From the NCBI GenBank assembly GCA_025769875.1, contig JAGFNK010000100.1, positions 1 through 64,000 on the forward strand: a stretch of DNA of 64,000 bases, read 5' to 3'. The notes under the pieces were generated by a model, which was not told the DNA's origin, ran no database searches, and was given only the letters and a program-made list of their open reading frames with translations. Source of the DNA: Russula earlei (Eukaryota > Basidiomycota > Agaricomycetes > Russulales > Russulaceae). Both the position numbers and the translations under genes were made by a program. Positions 11,617-25,352 of the stretch are shown piece by piece. Within the stretch, counting starts at the first letter, position 1; each line of letters begins with the position of its first letter.

Positions 11617-13636
11617 TCATTCATCTCGTGGTTTGCAATAAGCGTGCAAATGCTGTCCTTCAAACAGCGGCAAGAAATGCTCTGACCATGTCAAGTCAGC
11701 CGGCCTGTCATGTGTCAATCGACATTGCTCAGTCACGGGGCAAAAGTAAAATATTTCACCTGGCAGGATCATCACGAACGTCGAAACGACGGAACAGGTG
11801 TGCAAGACAAAGGTACAATTCGCGGTACGCCAGACTGCGTGATGTGATATATGATAAATCTCATCATCGTCCTAGAAATATATCCCAACACTTACTTGAT
11901 GCCAAGGCAACTACGCGGTCCTTTCGAGAACACTACTAGCCAATTCTCCAAAGAGTTCGAGCCTGGGGAAAGCCACCTCTCGGGAAGGAAATCATGTGGA
12001 CGATCGAAAATCTCCTCAGAGAACGACACAAAAAGGGCACTCTGGCTCACGACTGTCTGTTCCTCGAATCAGGTATGAATCAAAATAACGATATGAGTGA
12101 ATTACAGACCCCACCGGGGATCCTAGCACCGGAAATCATCGCACCAGATGGAGGCACAACACGTGGAAGACCAGCGGGTGTCGGTACAGCGAGACGAAGT
12201 GTCTCTTTGATCACGGCCGTCTGATTAATTCTCAGAGAAGGATCGCGTTTAGAAGTTGGATGCACTTGCCAACAGAGGAAGCTTCTCAAGATCTTCGTAC
12301 CTCGGAGCTTGATCAAGGATGGGCCACACCGAGTGCACCTCTTCTACCAGTTTTTGCTTCGCCTCAGGATTGCGTAGTAGATAGTAGACACCGATCATGA
12401 GGGTTGTCCCGACAGTATGAGATCCTGCCGCAAACAGAACAAGGGCCTCATGCTTGAGTTGTAATACAGTGGGGGGAGGACGACCCTTGTTTGCTTCTGG
12501 ATTTAACAGCTCACTATATATGGTACGATGGGGTGCGTCGTCCAACAACTTGGGGTCTTTCAAGATGGCTTTAATCTGGGCTACGAGCACCTGAAGGAGG
12601 CTGTTCCCACACGAGACAAGATGGAGATGTTATCGAAACTCACCTCTTTGAAGATGATCACCCCTTTCAGCCTAGGGGAGACGATCTTGAGAAGCCAATG
12701 TGGAAAATTACGGATGATCCAAAGAATAACCGCAGAAAACTTCGCCACCGTAACGGCAGGCATGGCTATGTCGACTGCTTCAATGATGTCACCATGAAAA
12801 TCGGGGAATGACAGTTGATCAAAGGAATTGGAAAACAAGAAAGTGGCGATTGTGTCTGCACTGAAACATTGGAAGGCGAGATACAGGTCGCTCGACTTGC
12901 CTGTACGTCATTGAGCTTCCGAGTGACGACGACAGGCCGTTTGAACTGAGGAGCTTACCGGCAATGTGCCGTTCTTCGAGGGCATCGCATAATCGCTCCA
13001 GCTAGCGACCCAGTCAGGTAACTGAAATATGCGCAGGTATGTATGTGGAACATACCTGATCCTGAATGAGGCGTTGTAGCTCTGAAATGGCCGATCTGGA
13101 AAACAAATTGGAGATCAACGCCCTGCGGTGCTTCGCGTTTAGGTGATCGCGTTGCGCAAAGAACGACTCGTTTGCATCGAAGGCCCGGTAGAATTCATGG
13201 TCTTTGTCCCATTTATTCTGCGCGTTGTAGATCTCGTTGAAAGCGCTCGGTCTTGCAAAGTGGAGCTGGGAGGGCATCGGGTCGGGAGTCAGTCCATATT
13301 CCGAAAACGACGGGAGATCTTCACCTCGTTTGGGGCGATTCGGATGATGTCACCTGGCCACGATTCGAACAATCGTTTACACAAGGGGAGTCTAATGAAG
13401 CGCGTACCGTATTTCTGATGCAGCTCGACGCGCAGGTCAGCTAGACTGATCCCCCTGCCAAGCTCCATGTACGCAAGCCACCATCTCGTGCATGCCGCAC
13501 CGCGGGGACCGGGGAAGCGAGCAAGTGGGTGAAAGAAGACGTTATGGATGACACGGAGAAGACCATAAAACAACAAGCCCAAAATGGTTATCAGAGCGGC
13601 GTGTTGAAAGGAGGGCAGCGAAGAATAGACATCCAT
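11617..13636 (-). CDS. cytochrome P450 monooxygenase
   Basis: This is a heme-thiolate monooxygenase of a fungal microsomal type, resembling trichodiene-oxygenase-like/CYP65-type proteins; the substrate is unknown. The start at 13636 gives MDVYSSLPS followed by a membrane anchor and the hinge HPLARFPGPRG. The I-helix is present (LFAAGSHTVGTT), as are helix K (KETLRLA, ExxR), the PERW-like PERWLSPG and the heme loop FSKGPRSCLGIK with its Cys. The C-terminal exon ends HLHAYCKPRDE at 11617. About seven introns can be spliced in frame. One at 12221-12269 has a GC donor (GCAAGT) and the first is 13354-13407. The frame is open throughout, so the gene looks intact despite lying about 370 bp from a transposon nest. 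Length is about 520 residues, normal for the family. Confidence 0.9.
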
Positions 13637-15383
13637 GTTGGTCGTGTGGCTCAACGCAGAGAAGAGCACGACATGACTGACAAAGCCGTGTTCAGTTAGT
13701 TCACACCTGCATTGGAAATATGTCCCCCTTTTTAACCAAGGCATACGTCGTGGATTAAACTTAATTCCCAGATCTGAGCCCTTAGGTTAGATAGACTAGA
13801 CGTGTGAACCTTCTGATGCTTGCCTCTTTGCCACTCGGGGCGCTTTTAACCAAGTCTCTGAGAGATGCGTACACACACACCAACTGCAATCCAGTGACGA
13901 TTAATACTACGTTACAATCAATAACCATCCTTGTGCCCAGCTGAGATAGATTAACGAATGTTCCTGGCACAAATGAAATTCGATCTGCGATCTTCTACGT
14001 GACCTTAGGTCACTTTTGATGACACGAGCTCGTGGACGACATCATATGCCGTATTGCCGAGGACAGATTGCCGGGGACAGGGTTTCCACAATGCGCAGTA
14101 GCGGAGTCTATGTGTGAGGCCCGCAAAGGGGGGTTGCGCTATCCCCGCGCCCCCGCAGAGTGGTAATGATGACCGGGGAATCCGAGGGGTACCTCGAAAT
14201 GGGTACATCACTCGAACCGCCTCCATTGTTTTGTTGTCAGCATCCAGGTGACTACATAGCTGATCGGAGGCTAGGCCGCCGCTTTTACGCGTTATTTCTC
14301 ATTTCTCAAACGTTCTCCTTGTCCTCACGTAAACGTAAACGAGGCAATTGAAGAGATGTCCATACATCAGTGTCATAGGTAACGACGGGACGTAATGTGC
14401 ATCATTCCGTCGTCTCAGCAAACGGTCGAGAAACCCATCCGTCAAGAGAGGAGGACATAGTCACCGTTTCAGGCACTGCCCCCCCGCGATATCATCGGCC
14501 CTTTTATAATTACCACAGCAGCGCGCGCACAAAGTCCGAAAATGTATGAATGAATCAAGTCACTATATGCGACTGTATGCGTGAGAGGTTATCGTGCACT
14601 TCCGAAGCTTCCTGCTACCCTCACCCTAATCACCGGCATGTTATTGCTTAGCTTGACCTTGCTTGGGAGTGTTTTCCCTTCAAGCTTCGGGTGTGTCTCC
14701 CCAGCGATCAAGCATGTGGTGACCATGACGACCATGGGATCCAGAAATACGGATCCCACTCTTTTTGTCAATATCGAGACAACCCAGCCTTTCTTCTTTT
14801 CTTCGTGCATAAGTACTCAGGAATGGGAGAACCCTCGATCCCTCGTGCCAAAGATTCTAAGACAGCGCGAGTTCAGTGATCCTGGATCGGAGAACTCCCT
14901 CGTCACGACACAAATGACGTGCAAACATGCAAACGTCTGCATCATTCTATTGCTTCATGATCGCTGTAGCCTAAATAAAAGGATAATCTTCATGATGGAA
15001 TGATAAGACGAAGCAAAATAGTCCCTGTGATCCCAGAGAGGGTCAAGCTACGGTGGATCAACTGAGCTACTCCAAATTACTCCGGATCCAACACAAATAT
15101 CAAGGAATAAATAAGAAAGCAATTGGGGTTAGTACGGGTGCAGATGCAGATACTAAGGGTCATATCGGCAGCACATAACAATGCGGCCTTCATGTACCAG
15201 CGAAAGTACAACAACAGCACGGGAGTTATGTTTGCGCCATCATGAGGGACAAAATTAAAGATACCTGGCGTAGTTAACGTGGCCAAGGAGAGGGAAGAAA
15301 GAAAAGCAATGTTCCCAGAGAGAGAAAAAAAATTAGTTCTTTCATCGTCGTCGCAGATTGTTCAGTTAATGCAAGAGCAATGT
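13637..15383. other. 1.7-kb intergenic region
   Basis: Only short ORFs lacking recognisable domains occur. A tRNA-like box A near 15050-15085 (minus) lacks a box B and was not called. The left end should hold the P450 promoter, since the P450 reads leftward from 13636. Confidence 0.4.
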
Positions 15384-16759
15384 TTACTGAGCATGCCCCA
15401 CATCACCGGCGCCCACGCCAGCGCTGTTAGGCCCGTAATATGAGTCGGTGACAACCATCTCTTGCCCTCGACCGGGGATTGGGCGAGGGTATGATACATA
15501 AGGAGAACCGGGCATTGGGGGAGCTGGGGAAGAAGGCCCGGACAACGATGGCCTCGAGCTGGAACTCCCACTGGGAGGGTATGACATACCACCATATTGT
15601 ATCGGACTGGAGACGGTGCCAGGGAGAGGCTGGTAGGAATGAGGATCACGGCCTTGATAGGCATTTGGTGAGGGGGGGACCATGCCGAGTTCCGTAGTGC
15701 TCGGTACAAGCACACTTCCTCTCACACTTCCTCTAAAGCCTGCAAAGGTGCTCGTCAAGTCGACAGTATAGCGACGGGCATCCGGATTCTTCTCGAAAAA
15801 CTCTTCCTCCTCTCTTCTCCTCCGTGCCGTGCGCCATCTTCTCCGAAGGTTAAGGCCAGTTATCAGGAGGAATACCCCACCAATGATGCCCACAATGCTG
15901 AAAACTGCAGCTACGGCACCCTTGTGCGAGAAAAAGCCTTGAGTAGTGCCACGGACGATTGGAGTAGCGGAAACGACGGCACTACTTGTTACAGAAGAGG
16001 TGGGTATGACTTCGGGCGTAGTCGTGGTTGGAGTATAGACGAAGTTTGTCACTGAATAGTTAAGAATGTTAGATTGGGTCTTTGTAGTCGGCCTAGCGAA
16101 TTGTCAACCATTACTCGACGACATTGCACAAGATTGTAGACATACCCAGGGAGGGACCCAGTAGACGAGTTGGTGGTGCCCGTAAGGGGTGCCGATGCCG
16201 ACGGCAGAACCGAGGAAGAAGCGCCAGGCAAACTTGGAGCAACAGATTGCGGTGAAGGTAATGGTGAGCTTGGTGGCGGGACTGGGTTTGGAGACGGGGA
16301 TGGGGCTGCAGAAGGGGACGGGGACGGGGGAGGAGCTGGCGATGGAGACGGAGGAGGGGCTGGGGCTGGTGGAGCTTGACTACTAGATGCTGGGTTTCTG
16401 GGGGGCGGGGGAGGAGGAGGGGTATGTGTAGGAGTTGGTTGCGGCGGTGGGGGCGGTGGGGGCGGATTGGGTGGGTTGGGCGTGGTCGGGTTCGGTGGGG
16501 GCGGTGGGTTCGGTGCGGGATTGCTCGGCGCAGGAGCACCGGACTGGGGTGCAGGCTCGGGCAATCTAGCATGAAGGAGAGAACGACGGAGATGTGAGGT
16601 TCTGCGTTGGGCGAAAGAAAAAAGGGAATCGCGTGGCTGGGTATCTAAGGCATTGCCACCACTGGAAGTACCAAATATGACGGTGAGGGAAAGTAATGAA
16701 AGAGCGACAAGTGAAGCAAGAGTTATGATGCGAGTCGAGCAGTGGTGTGCACTGGGCAT
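15384..16759 (-). CDS. Pro-rich single-pass membrane protein (Mid2-like architecture)
   Basis: Two exons, 16759-16146 and 16092-15384, are joined across a 53-bp intron (GTATGT...CTAG), giving 440 residues. Order: an N-terminal hydrophobic signal (residues about 10-30), a long Pro/Ser-rich extracellular region with polyproline and PSPSP repeats, a Ser/Thr-rich stretch, one transmembrane helix (about AVAAVFSIVGIIGGVFLLIT), a basic RRRWRTARRRR stop-transfer, then a Ser/Pro/Tyr-rich cytoplasmic tail. The layout resembles fungal cell-wall stress sensors and other Pro-rich surface proteins, but no sequence family is recognised, so a sensor role is only inferred. It lies downstream of and codirectional with the ACMSD-like gene. 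Confidence 0.7.
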
Positions 16760-16894
16760 GTTTTCTCACTTTTCGCTGGTGACTCGAGGGAAGAGAGAGG
16801 GGATGAAGGAGAAAAAGAAAGAGTCGACGAGATCAGCGCCCAGCGGCGGCTTTTCCAAAGTTGTTTTCCCATCTTTATTTGTTTGTTGTTTGTA

Positions 16895-18216
16895 CTAACT
16901 ACTGCCGAGCCCGAATAATGTCAAAGCGTTCCGTGCTCGAACCCCAGCCTTGTCCTCCTCACTCCATCTCTCAACCTCTTCTATCGCTTCCAAATTCTCC
17001 ACCACGCTCGGCCATTTCTCTGTCTCCCCCAGCGGTGGAAAAAACGGATGGTCCGTACCAAACAGCATTCTTGATGCCCCTAGTTTTCTCCCACGCTCCC
17101 CTGACGGCAATATATCCGTCCCATAGCCGCCCGCCCGTCCAATCGTCTCGCTTACGAAATCCAGCTCGGCAGCACCATACGCAACGGCGTCAAACCACAA
17201 CCTACCAATGTACCACCGTACATCATGGGCGAGGCGGCCAGCCACGACAGGGTCGTGTTCGACACACGATGCAAGACGGGATGATAGTTGGGGAAGCGCG
17301 CCCCCCGAGTGCGCGAGAAGAATGCGCAAGTTTGGGTGGCGATCAAGAACGCCCGCCAAGATGAGGCGCGCGATTGCCTATAACACAAGCGAAGTGGGCC
17401 ATCATCACGAAGAGAAACACGCAGACTGCTTACGGTTGTTGTCTCGAATGGGAAACCCAACGCGAGCGGAAGTACGTGGCCATTGTCACGGGTCCCCCAT
17501 GCCTGCGAACCGACCCCATAATGTGGGTGCAAGAACACGACTAGGCCTGTCTCTGCGAGGGCCGCCCAGAGGGGTTCTAGTGCGGAATCATCCAAGCCCA
17601 GACCAGTGCCTCGCGTGCCAATGATAACGCCACGGATATGGGGGTGTTCGATGGCGAGTCGTGTTACTGCCTCTGACAAGGAATCTGCAGGAGCTCCTGG
17701 GACGAGTGGGAGGAGGCCGAAGCCATAGAGCCGCTTCAATTCCGCAGAGGATGCGACCAGCGGGCCACTTGCACAATACGATTCGAGGTCTGCATTCAGG
17801 TGCTGAGCGAGTATCAGAGCCTCGGAAAATGGCAGGAAATCCAACCAAGGGTTTGCGCAGCTAACAATGAACCATCAGCAGCAGAAAACCGAGGTTAAGA
17901 TTGGCGTCACCTGACGACAGAAATGTCAATCCCATGTCGATCCATGAATTTAAGCTTCTCTTCTCTGTCCCAGTACTGCCGAGTTATCATTGTACAACCA
18001 TCTTGCAGATCTGTAGCGGTAGTATCATACCTGAGGGCCGACTGGACGCCCACCAGTAGGCTCATCGTCTAAGATGAGAAGACGATCTTCTTTCCAACCA
18101 GAGGGCGTATTGCGAGTAAGAATGCGAGGAACATTGGAACGAGATCGCAACACTGAGGCGTAGCGTGGTAGGTATACATGGGTGTGAACGTCGACGAGTA
18201 GTTTTCGAAGTGACAT
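16895..18216 (-). CDS. ACMSD-like amidohydrolase (decarboxylase)
   Basis: This is a member of the amidohydrolase-2 family, closest to 2-amino-3-carboxymuconate-6-semialdehyde decarboxylase, a zinc enzyme that diverts the tryptophan-kynurenine pathway away from quinolinate. Metal ligands are visible in order: HxH in VDVHTHVYLPRY (start MSLRKLLVDVHTH at 18216), His in FLHPHYG, His in LLAHSGG and Asp in FGTDHPFFPP. At least four exons splice in frame (GRPVGPQ / DGCTMITRQYWDREEK / CANPWLDFLPFSEA / AGVLDRHPNLRI). Family relatives include resorcylate-type decarboxylases, so the substrate is not certain. The gene diverges from the coiled-coil gene with about 186 bp between start codons. Confidence 0.85.
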
Positions 18217-18402
18217 GTCGATGGAGCGGCGCAGTACAGTAGCGCGGCCCTACGATGGCATATCTCGGTTAGAACGGGGGGAGCGCCTAGCGTCGTGCCT
18301 GGATCATATTGCCTGTCTGTCCGTTATCCGTCGCATTGTTTGCTGGCGCTCGTCGCAACGTCACGTAAAAGCTTCGTGTCGTCGTTGCTACCTCAGCGCC
18401 CG
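18217..18402. promoter_or_regulatory. short divergent intergenic region
   Basis: 186 bp separate the starts of the ACMSD-like gene (leftward) and the coiled-coil gene (rightward), so both promoters must lie in or overlap this stretch. No defined motif is recognised. Confidence 0.4.
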
Positions 18403-20336
18403 ATGGTGGAACCAACTGACTACGAGGAAATTGGATGGCTCCATACTCAAGTACGTGCTTCTCCCGCCATCCGAGCGTACAAGTCACATAATCGTCCTTT
18501 CCCCCAGCTCACCGTCCACGTCAATGGCTTATCAGATATCTATGAGCACATCTCTTCCGCGATATACCGACTTCAGGACGAGAAGACGCGACTCCAGAAC
18601 AGGGTGGAACAACTGGAGCAGGATGATCCCTCAGCTGAAGTGCGTCGTTTGCATGAGGAGAACTCCATCCTCCGCGCCCTACTAGCCACCGCCGCCAAAG
18701 AAAAGTCGGAAATTACCTGGGAGCGCGACACGCTGTTCCGCAAGCTGAACACTATCAAGCAGCTTATCGATGGCTCGACGGTGCGTCAATCTTTGTCGTC
18801 CCCCCTCCTTCGATTTTCGCGTGATTTTAACCCTCACACCCCCCCTGTAGCTTGACGAGAGAGTCGTCATTGTCAGCGCTGACTCACAGAATACAGAACC
18901 TAGTCCGCCAAGCATCACGAGCACGGTACGACCTCAGTCCGAGTACCTAGCTCGCGCCCGCGTGCAACACGTCGTCCCTGTTGCCGAGCACGTCTCTCCC
19001 GCGCCCACGGACCTCTCCGAGCCCAAAACAGATGTGACGACCGTGAACGACACGTTCGGCCGCCTCATCCGGTCGCCCCTCAAAGGAGCCCCCGCTGCCA
19101 CCGCCGCCTTCGCCGACGGGACATCTCACCCCTCATCCTCCCAACCTCTATCCCCACAGCCGAGCACCACCGTAGCGCCCCTCGAGCAGCACGCCCTCTT
19201 ACAGGATGGTGAGGCGAACACCCTCTCGCCCGACGCCGCGCTTGCGCCCTTTGCAAACCCGCCAGGATCCGCGTCGTCGACGATGCTTGTGACACCGCCC
19301 GTGCGCGGTCCTCTCAGCGCAGATTTTTCCGCTAGCCCAAGCCCCGCGCGGTATCCGACTCTCAACACGAGCCTTGGGCTGAGCGAGGGTCTCTCTGTGC
19401 AGTACGACGAAGCGCAGCGGCCAGGGACCAGCCCTGCAAACATCGGCACGGCGATGGTGCAGAAGTGGAGGATCCATTTCGCGAAGCCGCCCACGTCCGC
19501 GATGGTCGTCGGGCTCGCAAAGCCCGTGCCGACGGCTACTCTTATACAGAATTTGGAGCTCGACGAAGATTCGGTAAGTCTCTGCGGCCTTCTCACTTCT
19601 TCCCCAATTTTACATTTTTGTCTGATCGCCCATCGGGCGCGCGCTGGATCTTCCGTCCACAGAGACGTTCCATCGAAGGGTGAGTCTTCGAAACCTTGCT
19701 TCGAAAGAAACACGCTCTGATTTGCTGCGCGTAGTCTATCATCGGGGCCCCCACGCTCCCTCAGGCTATACATTAGCGACGTATTCGGACTTGCGTTTTT
19801 GTATGACCCCGTGTTTCTCGAGTCCCCAGAAGCGACCTACGTCGTGGAGTGGTGTGATTTGAAATCCGTTCAGACCTCCAAGGCGTACATCACGACCGCG
19901 AAGGATAAACACGCCGAGCTACATACATTCATATATGCACCGAGGAAGGTACGTCCTTGCCTGTTCGCCAGCATTTCAAGTGGGCGGCCATGATGACGTG
20001 CGCGCAATCCCTACACAGAACGGCTGGCATTATCTCGGCCAGCAGCGTTGGACATTAGTTGAGACCAAGTCTATCTGGAACTCTCTTGGCTCTCCAGTAC
20101 TTTCCTCCTCCTTCCCTACGAGTCCCCAGAATTAACGTGGATACTTGGTCTCTTAGGCTCAAAATGCGCTTGCTGCACGCTCCTCGCAGAGTGGCGATCC
20201 CACAGAGATAACACGCGATCTGAGAAAGGGTCAACTGGAGCAACTTACCATTAAGCTACAACAGGTCTCAGTGATCCACCCCAACGCTGGGGAGTCTGTT
20301 CTGTTGAAGAAGCTGAGCGACGAAGTTGCCCAGTGA
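18403..20336 (+). CDS. coiled-coil protein of unknown function
   Basis: The chosen start is MVEPTDYEEIGWLHTQV at 18403. The N-terminal 100 or so residues contain a heptad-like coiled coil (IYRLQDEKTRLQNRVEQLEQ and RRLHEENSILRALLATAAKE), followed by a long Pro/Ser/Ala-rich linker. A more structured C-terminal half follows (VQKWRIHFAKPP, FLYDPVFLESPEATYVVEW, NGWHYLGQQRW), ending in a second helix-rich segment and LLKKLSDEVAQ at 20336. Five or more introns keep frame. The family is not recognised; such proteins are common unannotated basidiomycete genes. The coiled coils suggest oligomerisation or scaffold use, which is inference. Confidence 0.65.
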
Positions 20337-21556
20337 AACAAGAAAGCAAGGATGACCGTCTGCCTCCACCCCCTCTCCTCCCCCTCCCTGTGTTGGCCTT
20401 GGATTGTATTCGCATTGTTTTCAGGTACTATCGTATTGTTATTGAGATGTCGGAAAATACCCATCTATCTACTGTTGTTTTGACTCCACAATTGACCGTT
20501 CAGGCGCATGGGCATCCACACCAACCACACACCACGTTCCGAAATTCCCCTGGCTTGATTTACTTGATTTTGGCTCACTCGGAACGGCACGACACTGCCC
20601 TGCCGTCGATCATATCCGCACCGCAAGTCCGACTCCTGTATGACTCAGCTACTTTGTGTATTATGGACGTCGGACGTGACGGTCACGGTTCCTGCAACTG
20701 CAAAGCTCGTCGATCAATACTTACTATCCGATCGCTGTAGTATTGGTCTCTCGATTTGTTGTGGCATCAACCCACCGAACGGGACTTATACTTTTTTTTT
20801 CCACTTATCGATTCGGGTTTAGAGCCTCATGATCGGCAGAAGAAGTCCACTAGGAGGGCGGCCGTCCGCCTCACATGAAAGGCCTGCACAGCGCCCATTT
20901 CGCTAGGTGTGTATCCGATCAGCGACCGGCTTGCGTAGATTGACCTCCGGATCTTACGAACTTCGGGCGAGGTGGCATTGTCAATTAGTCCAACGAGACA
21001 TAGTTGTCTACGGGCGCCTCAGCGAATTTTCCAAAGTTGGGACAAGTTAGACTTTGTTGAGAACTTGTGGACATTCTCCGAGCGCATGGTTACCCCCGTT
21101 GCTGTGGCATGAATTTTCATTTACCATCTCTTCGTTCTCTTGAAGCCGTTTTGCTTCGGTTGTAGGATAAAATGAAATGCTCGGGGCCAAGTCTGGCGCC
21201 TTGGCGACGTCGTCGATCCCTAGCATTGGGGGCGACATTTTCAGCTCCACAAAGATATCTCATATCTCATTTCACCTTTTTTCACGTCCGCATCGCATCT
21301 CAAATGTCTCACTTGCTTGGTGGCGAGCCTATTGTCGTCCATGGGCCTTCCTCCTCCCCGTCTCGCCCGAGAGCACTAGAAATGCCTGTATCGCATTCAT
21401 TTCATCCACAACGACCTACTTTGTCGAGCAGAGAGTACAGGTTCGTCGACTTGCGCTTAAAAAGGCGGAGGGTCTCTCGGAATCTGCCCCCAACCCGCAC
21501 CTTCTGTTCCCTCAGCTCTTCCTCCCGCCGTGACTTTTGACGCGTTGTAGAAAGAG
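20337..21556. other. 1.2-kb intergenic region
   Basis: It holds ORFs of up to 122 codons at 21172-21540, but these overlap in two frames and carry no recognised domain. They may be 5' UTR or upstream exon sequence of the next gene. No other feature was seen. Confidence 0.35.
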
Positions 21557-22655
21557 ATGTTTCGCAACCCCAACTCGTTCTACGACATTTTTGCCAATGA
21601 CTACCTCCGTCTGTCTTACATGGCGCCAGTCCAAGGCAACTTCGGTATCAATTCTGGAGTGTCATTCTATCCCACGCCTACGCCTATGGAACAGGCGTCG
21701 GCATTTCTGCCGTGCAACCAGGTTCCCGTCCTTCAACAGCACCCGGCTTCAATCCCGAGAATCCCAAGTACCGGGTCTTCAACCTCCGCATCCAGCCTCT
21801 CGTCTGGACTGTCTTCCAACGCCGTATCCCAACCGTCCCAGGAGCTAGACTCGGAGAGCGATCACGCACAGCCGATAACCATGCCTTCGGTCAAGGGAAA
21901 GGTGAAAGTACGTGTCCGACGCACCAGGGGCCCGAACACGAAGCCCGTTGGCACGGGGTACACGGAGATGATGGTAGGTTCATTTCAGTTTCAGCCCGTA
22001 TGGATAGAGATCTTACCGTGACCGACTCTCGCGCGGTATCGCACAGGAGAGACTCTCAGTAGAGGTTCAAGAGGCCCTTCAAAGGGATTATGCCAACTGC
22101 TGCGAGGTCGTGAAAAAGAAGGACAATTCCACAGTGCACAAGCACCAGCTATCGAACAATCACTTCAACAAGGTGGACCGGAGACTATACCCCAAATTAC
22201 CTTGTTTCATCTGCCCTGCATATATCGCCATGCACCCCAGATGCACAACTGCGAAGTAAGTACTCAATTGCGCTCGCCTGCGCGTCGTGGGGCTCTTTCT
22301 GACGCTGCTCCCCCCCTTTTTTTTTTTTGTCTTCGTTCTCGTTCCTAGGGCGGGAAGGTATGACTCCACGGAGCGTCACTGCAAGAAATGCGCGGGATAT
22401 CAGGAGATGAAATTGAAGGTCCCGGTGTTCCCGATCGAGATCACGAAGGGAGAATTTAGATCGCTCCAGGGGAGTCGCAAGGCCGTCCAGCGCGGCAAGG
22501 AGATCAACGACCCCGTTTCTGAGGGCGCCATCGTGAAACTCCTGGATATGTTGCTTGGGAATATCACAGTGAGGGACGTCGAGTCCTCGTCTGACTCTGG
22601 CTCGGACGTCGCTGACGGGCAACACGACGATGACCCGCTGACGAACGACGGATAA
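21557..22655 (+). CDS. zinc-finger-like protein (tentative)
   Basis: The start MFRNPNSFYDIFANDYLRLS at 21557 leads through a Ser-rich region to a basic patch (KGKVKVRVRRTRGP). After an intron comes a Cys/His-rich segment: NCCEVV..., HKHQLSNNHF, then CFIC...HPRC and, across a second intron (donor GTAAGT, acceptor CCTAG), RYDSTERHCKKC. The last piece resembles the RxDxLxRHxxxC end of fungal C2H2/C2HC fingers. The C terminus is acidic and Ser-rich and ends DDPLTNDG. A DNA-binding transcription factor is plausible but not proven. Upstream exons may exist. Confidence 0.6.
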
Positions 22656-24142
22656 AGGGGTGACGACGCAGGGGACAACTCGCAGATGGTTCGGTATTGA
22701 ACTCCAAATTGCCTTAGAGTGTTTATAAATGAATTATGGGCTCGGAAATAGGTCTAATGTAGATACCATATACATGCCCGGATATCATCTTGGAATCAAA
22801 TCATGAAGGGCTCGTGGCGCTCGACTTTCTCCGGACTTGGCTGCAGCGTGATCTTGTGCACTGGCGATATCTGACCATTTCCCGTACGTGCGTTCAAGCT
22901 CGTATTGTCGGCCAATTCCAAATAATACCTCCTTGACACCGCCCGGCCAGAAACATGATTGTTCCCTACTCTGGCAGGACCTCTCCATAACAAAAGTGGA
23001 GGCTATACAGAGTCGCAATCGGCGCGAGTCCATCGACACCGCATCGTGATCGTGTGGCTTGAGCGCTTTGATGTGGCGCTGCGGATGGGAACAAAGCGCC
23101 TTGTGCCCCTGGCCTCGTCTCAAACTCAAACTCAAACCTCGCACAGGCACAGGCCAACGCGCCAACCGGGGCCAAGCGAATTTTTCCACTGTGGAACTCG
23201 GACGCCTAGACTCCGAACGCATTTTTCTTCGGCAGAGCACCGCTAGAGTTCAGTCGCAGAAAAGGAGATCCACGCAACACCACAACACACACACCGGCTC
23301 TGAGCGTTGTTGATGAGCTCTAGCCACCGTTTTACCCTTGTGGAATCGGCTTCGCAGCCGTCGCGGCATGGACGAACCCACCGATGGCATTCGGCAAACT
23401 GGGGCTGTATTCCCCCCGAAACGCAAAATGCCGCCGATGGTCCCTTTCGGCCCAACGACTAGCTAGTGCTGCCACCTCTGCATGGCTCGAGCGGACCCAT
23501 GCTCCCTGTAATTTTCCGGCGCAGCTCCAGACCCTGCTGCACGATGAACGCAACAGGCCTGAAGCCGCCACCAACCAGAGCGCTGGCAACTGTGCACACC
23601 CCCAGACTTTCAGGACGGCCGAGCCTCAGTCTCCCCCCAACAGGAACACAGAGGAGCTTGTTGGCGCCAACAATGCAATTTCCCAAGACTCTTGGGTGCC
23701 GCAGCAGTGGCCAAGGTACTGAAGGGATGGCTAGGCAACTCGTGGGTGGCAGGCGATGCGCGACACTTCAGAGACACGGCGTGGGCGCTTCTTGGGGGCC
23801 GCTAACCGCCCATTACGGAGGTGTCCACGATGAAGGCAACCGGAGCTCTTTCCAGCTGCCCGGCTTTCGAGGTCGTTACCTAGCACGTGCCCGCGACGTT
23901 GCTATACACGGTGACATTACGCGATTTGATATTTGGTTGGAAAGATTTTGATGTCCGGACCGCGTACAACACATTCTTCCTAGATTACTGTACTTAATAA
24001 ACGTCTTCGATTGTTTAATTCTGCGTCGACCGTGTGAAGTATGCTTCCCTCTGGGCGCTTTACGGGGCGCGAAATGAACCGGGCGAGATCATGGCGCTCC
24101 CCAAAGCCCGCTACACACACGGCCCCTGAGGATCCTTCGGCT
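22656..24142. other. 1.5-kb intergenic region
   Basis: Several overlapping ORFs of 60-160 codons occur in GC-rich sequence on both strands, none with a recognisable domain. No gene is called. Confidence 0.4.

Positions 24143-25352
<1,210 letters not shown>

Noticed and set aside
15035..15090. tRNA-like sequence on the minus strand with box A TAGCTCAGTTGATCC
   Set aside because: No matching box B (GGTTCRANTCC) follows and no cloverleaf can be drawn; treated as chance or a very old relic.
22785..23951. Overlapping ORFs up to 161 codons on both strands between the zinc-finger and QPRT genes
   Set aside because: No domain, no splice-consistent extension and conflicting frames; not called as genes.
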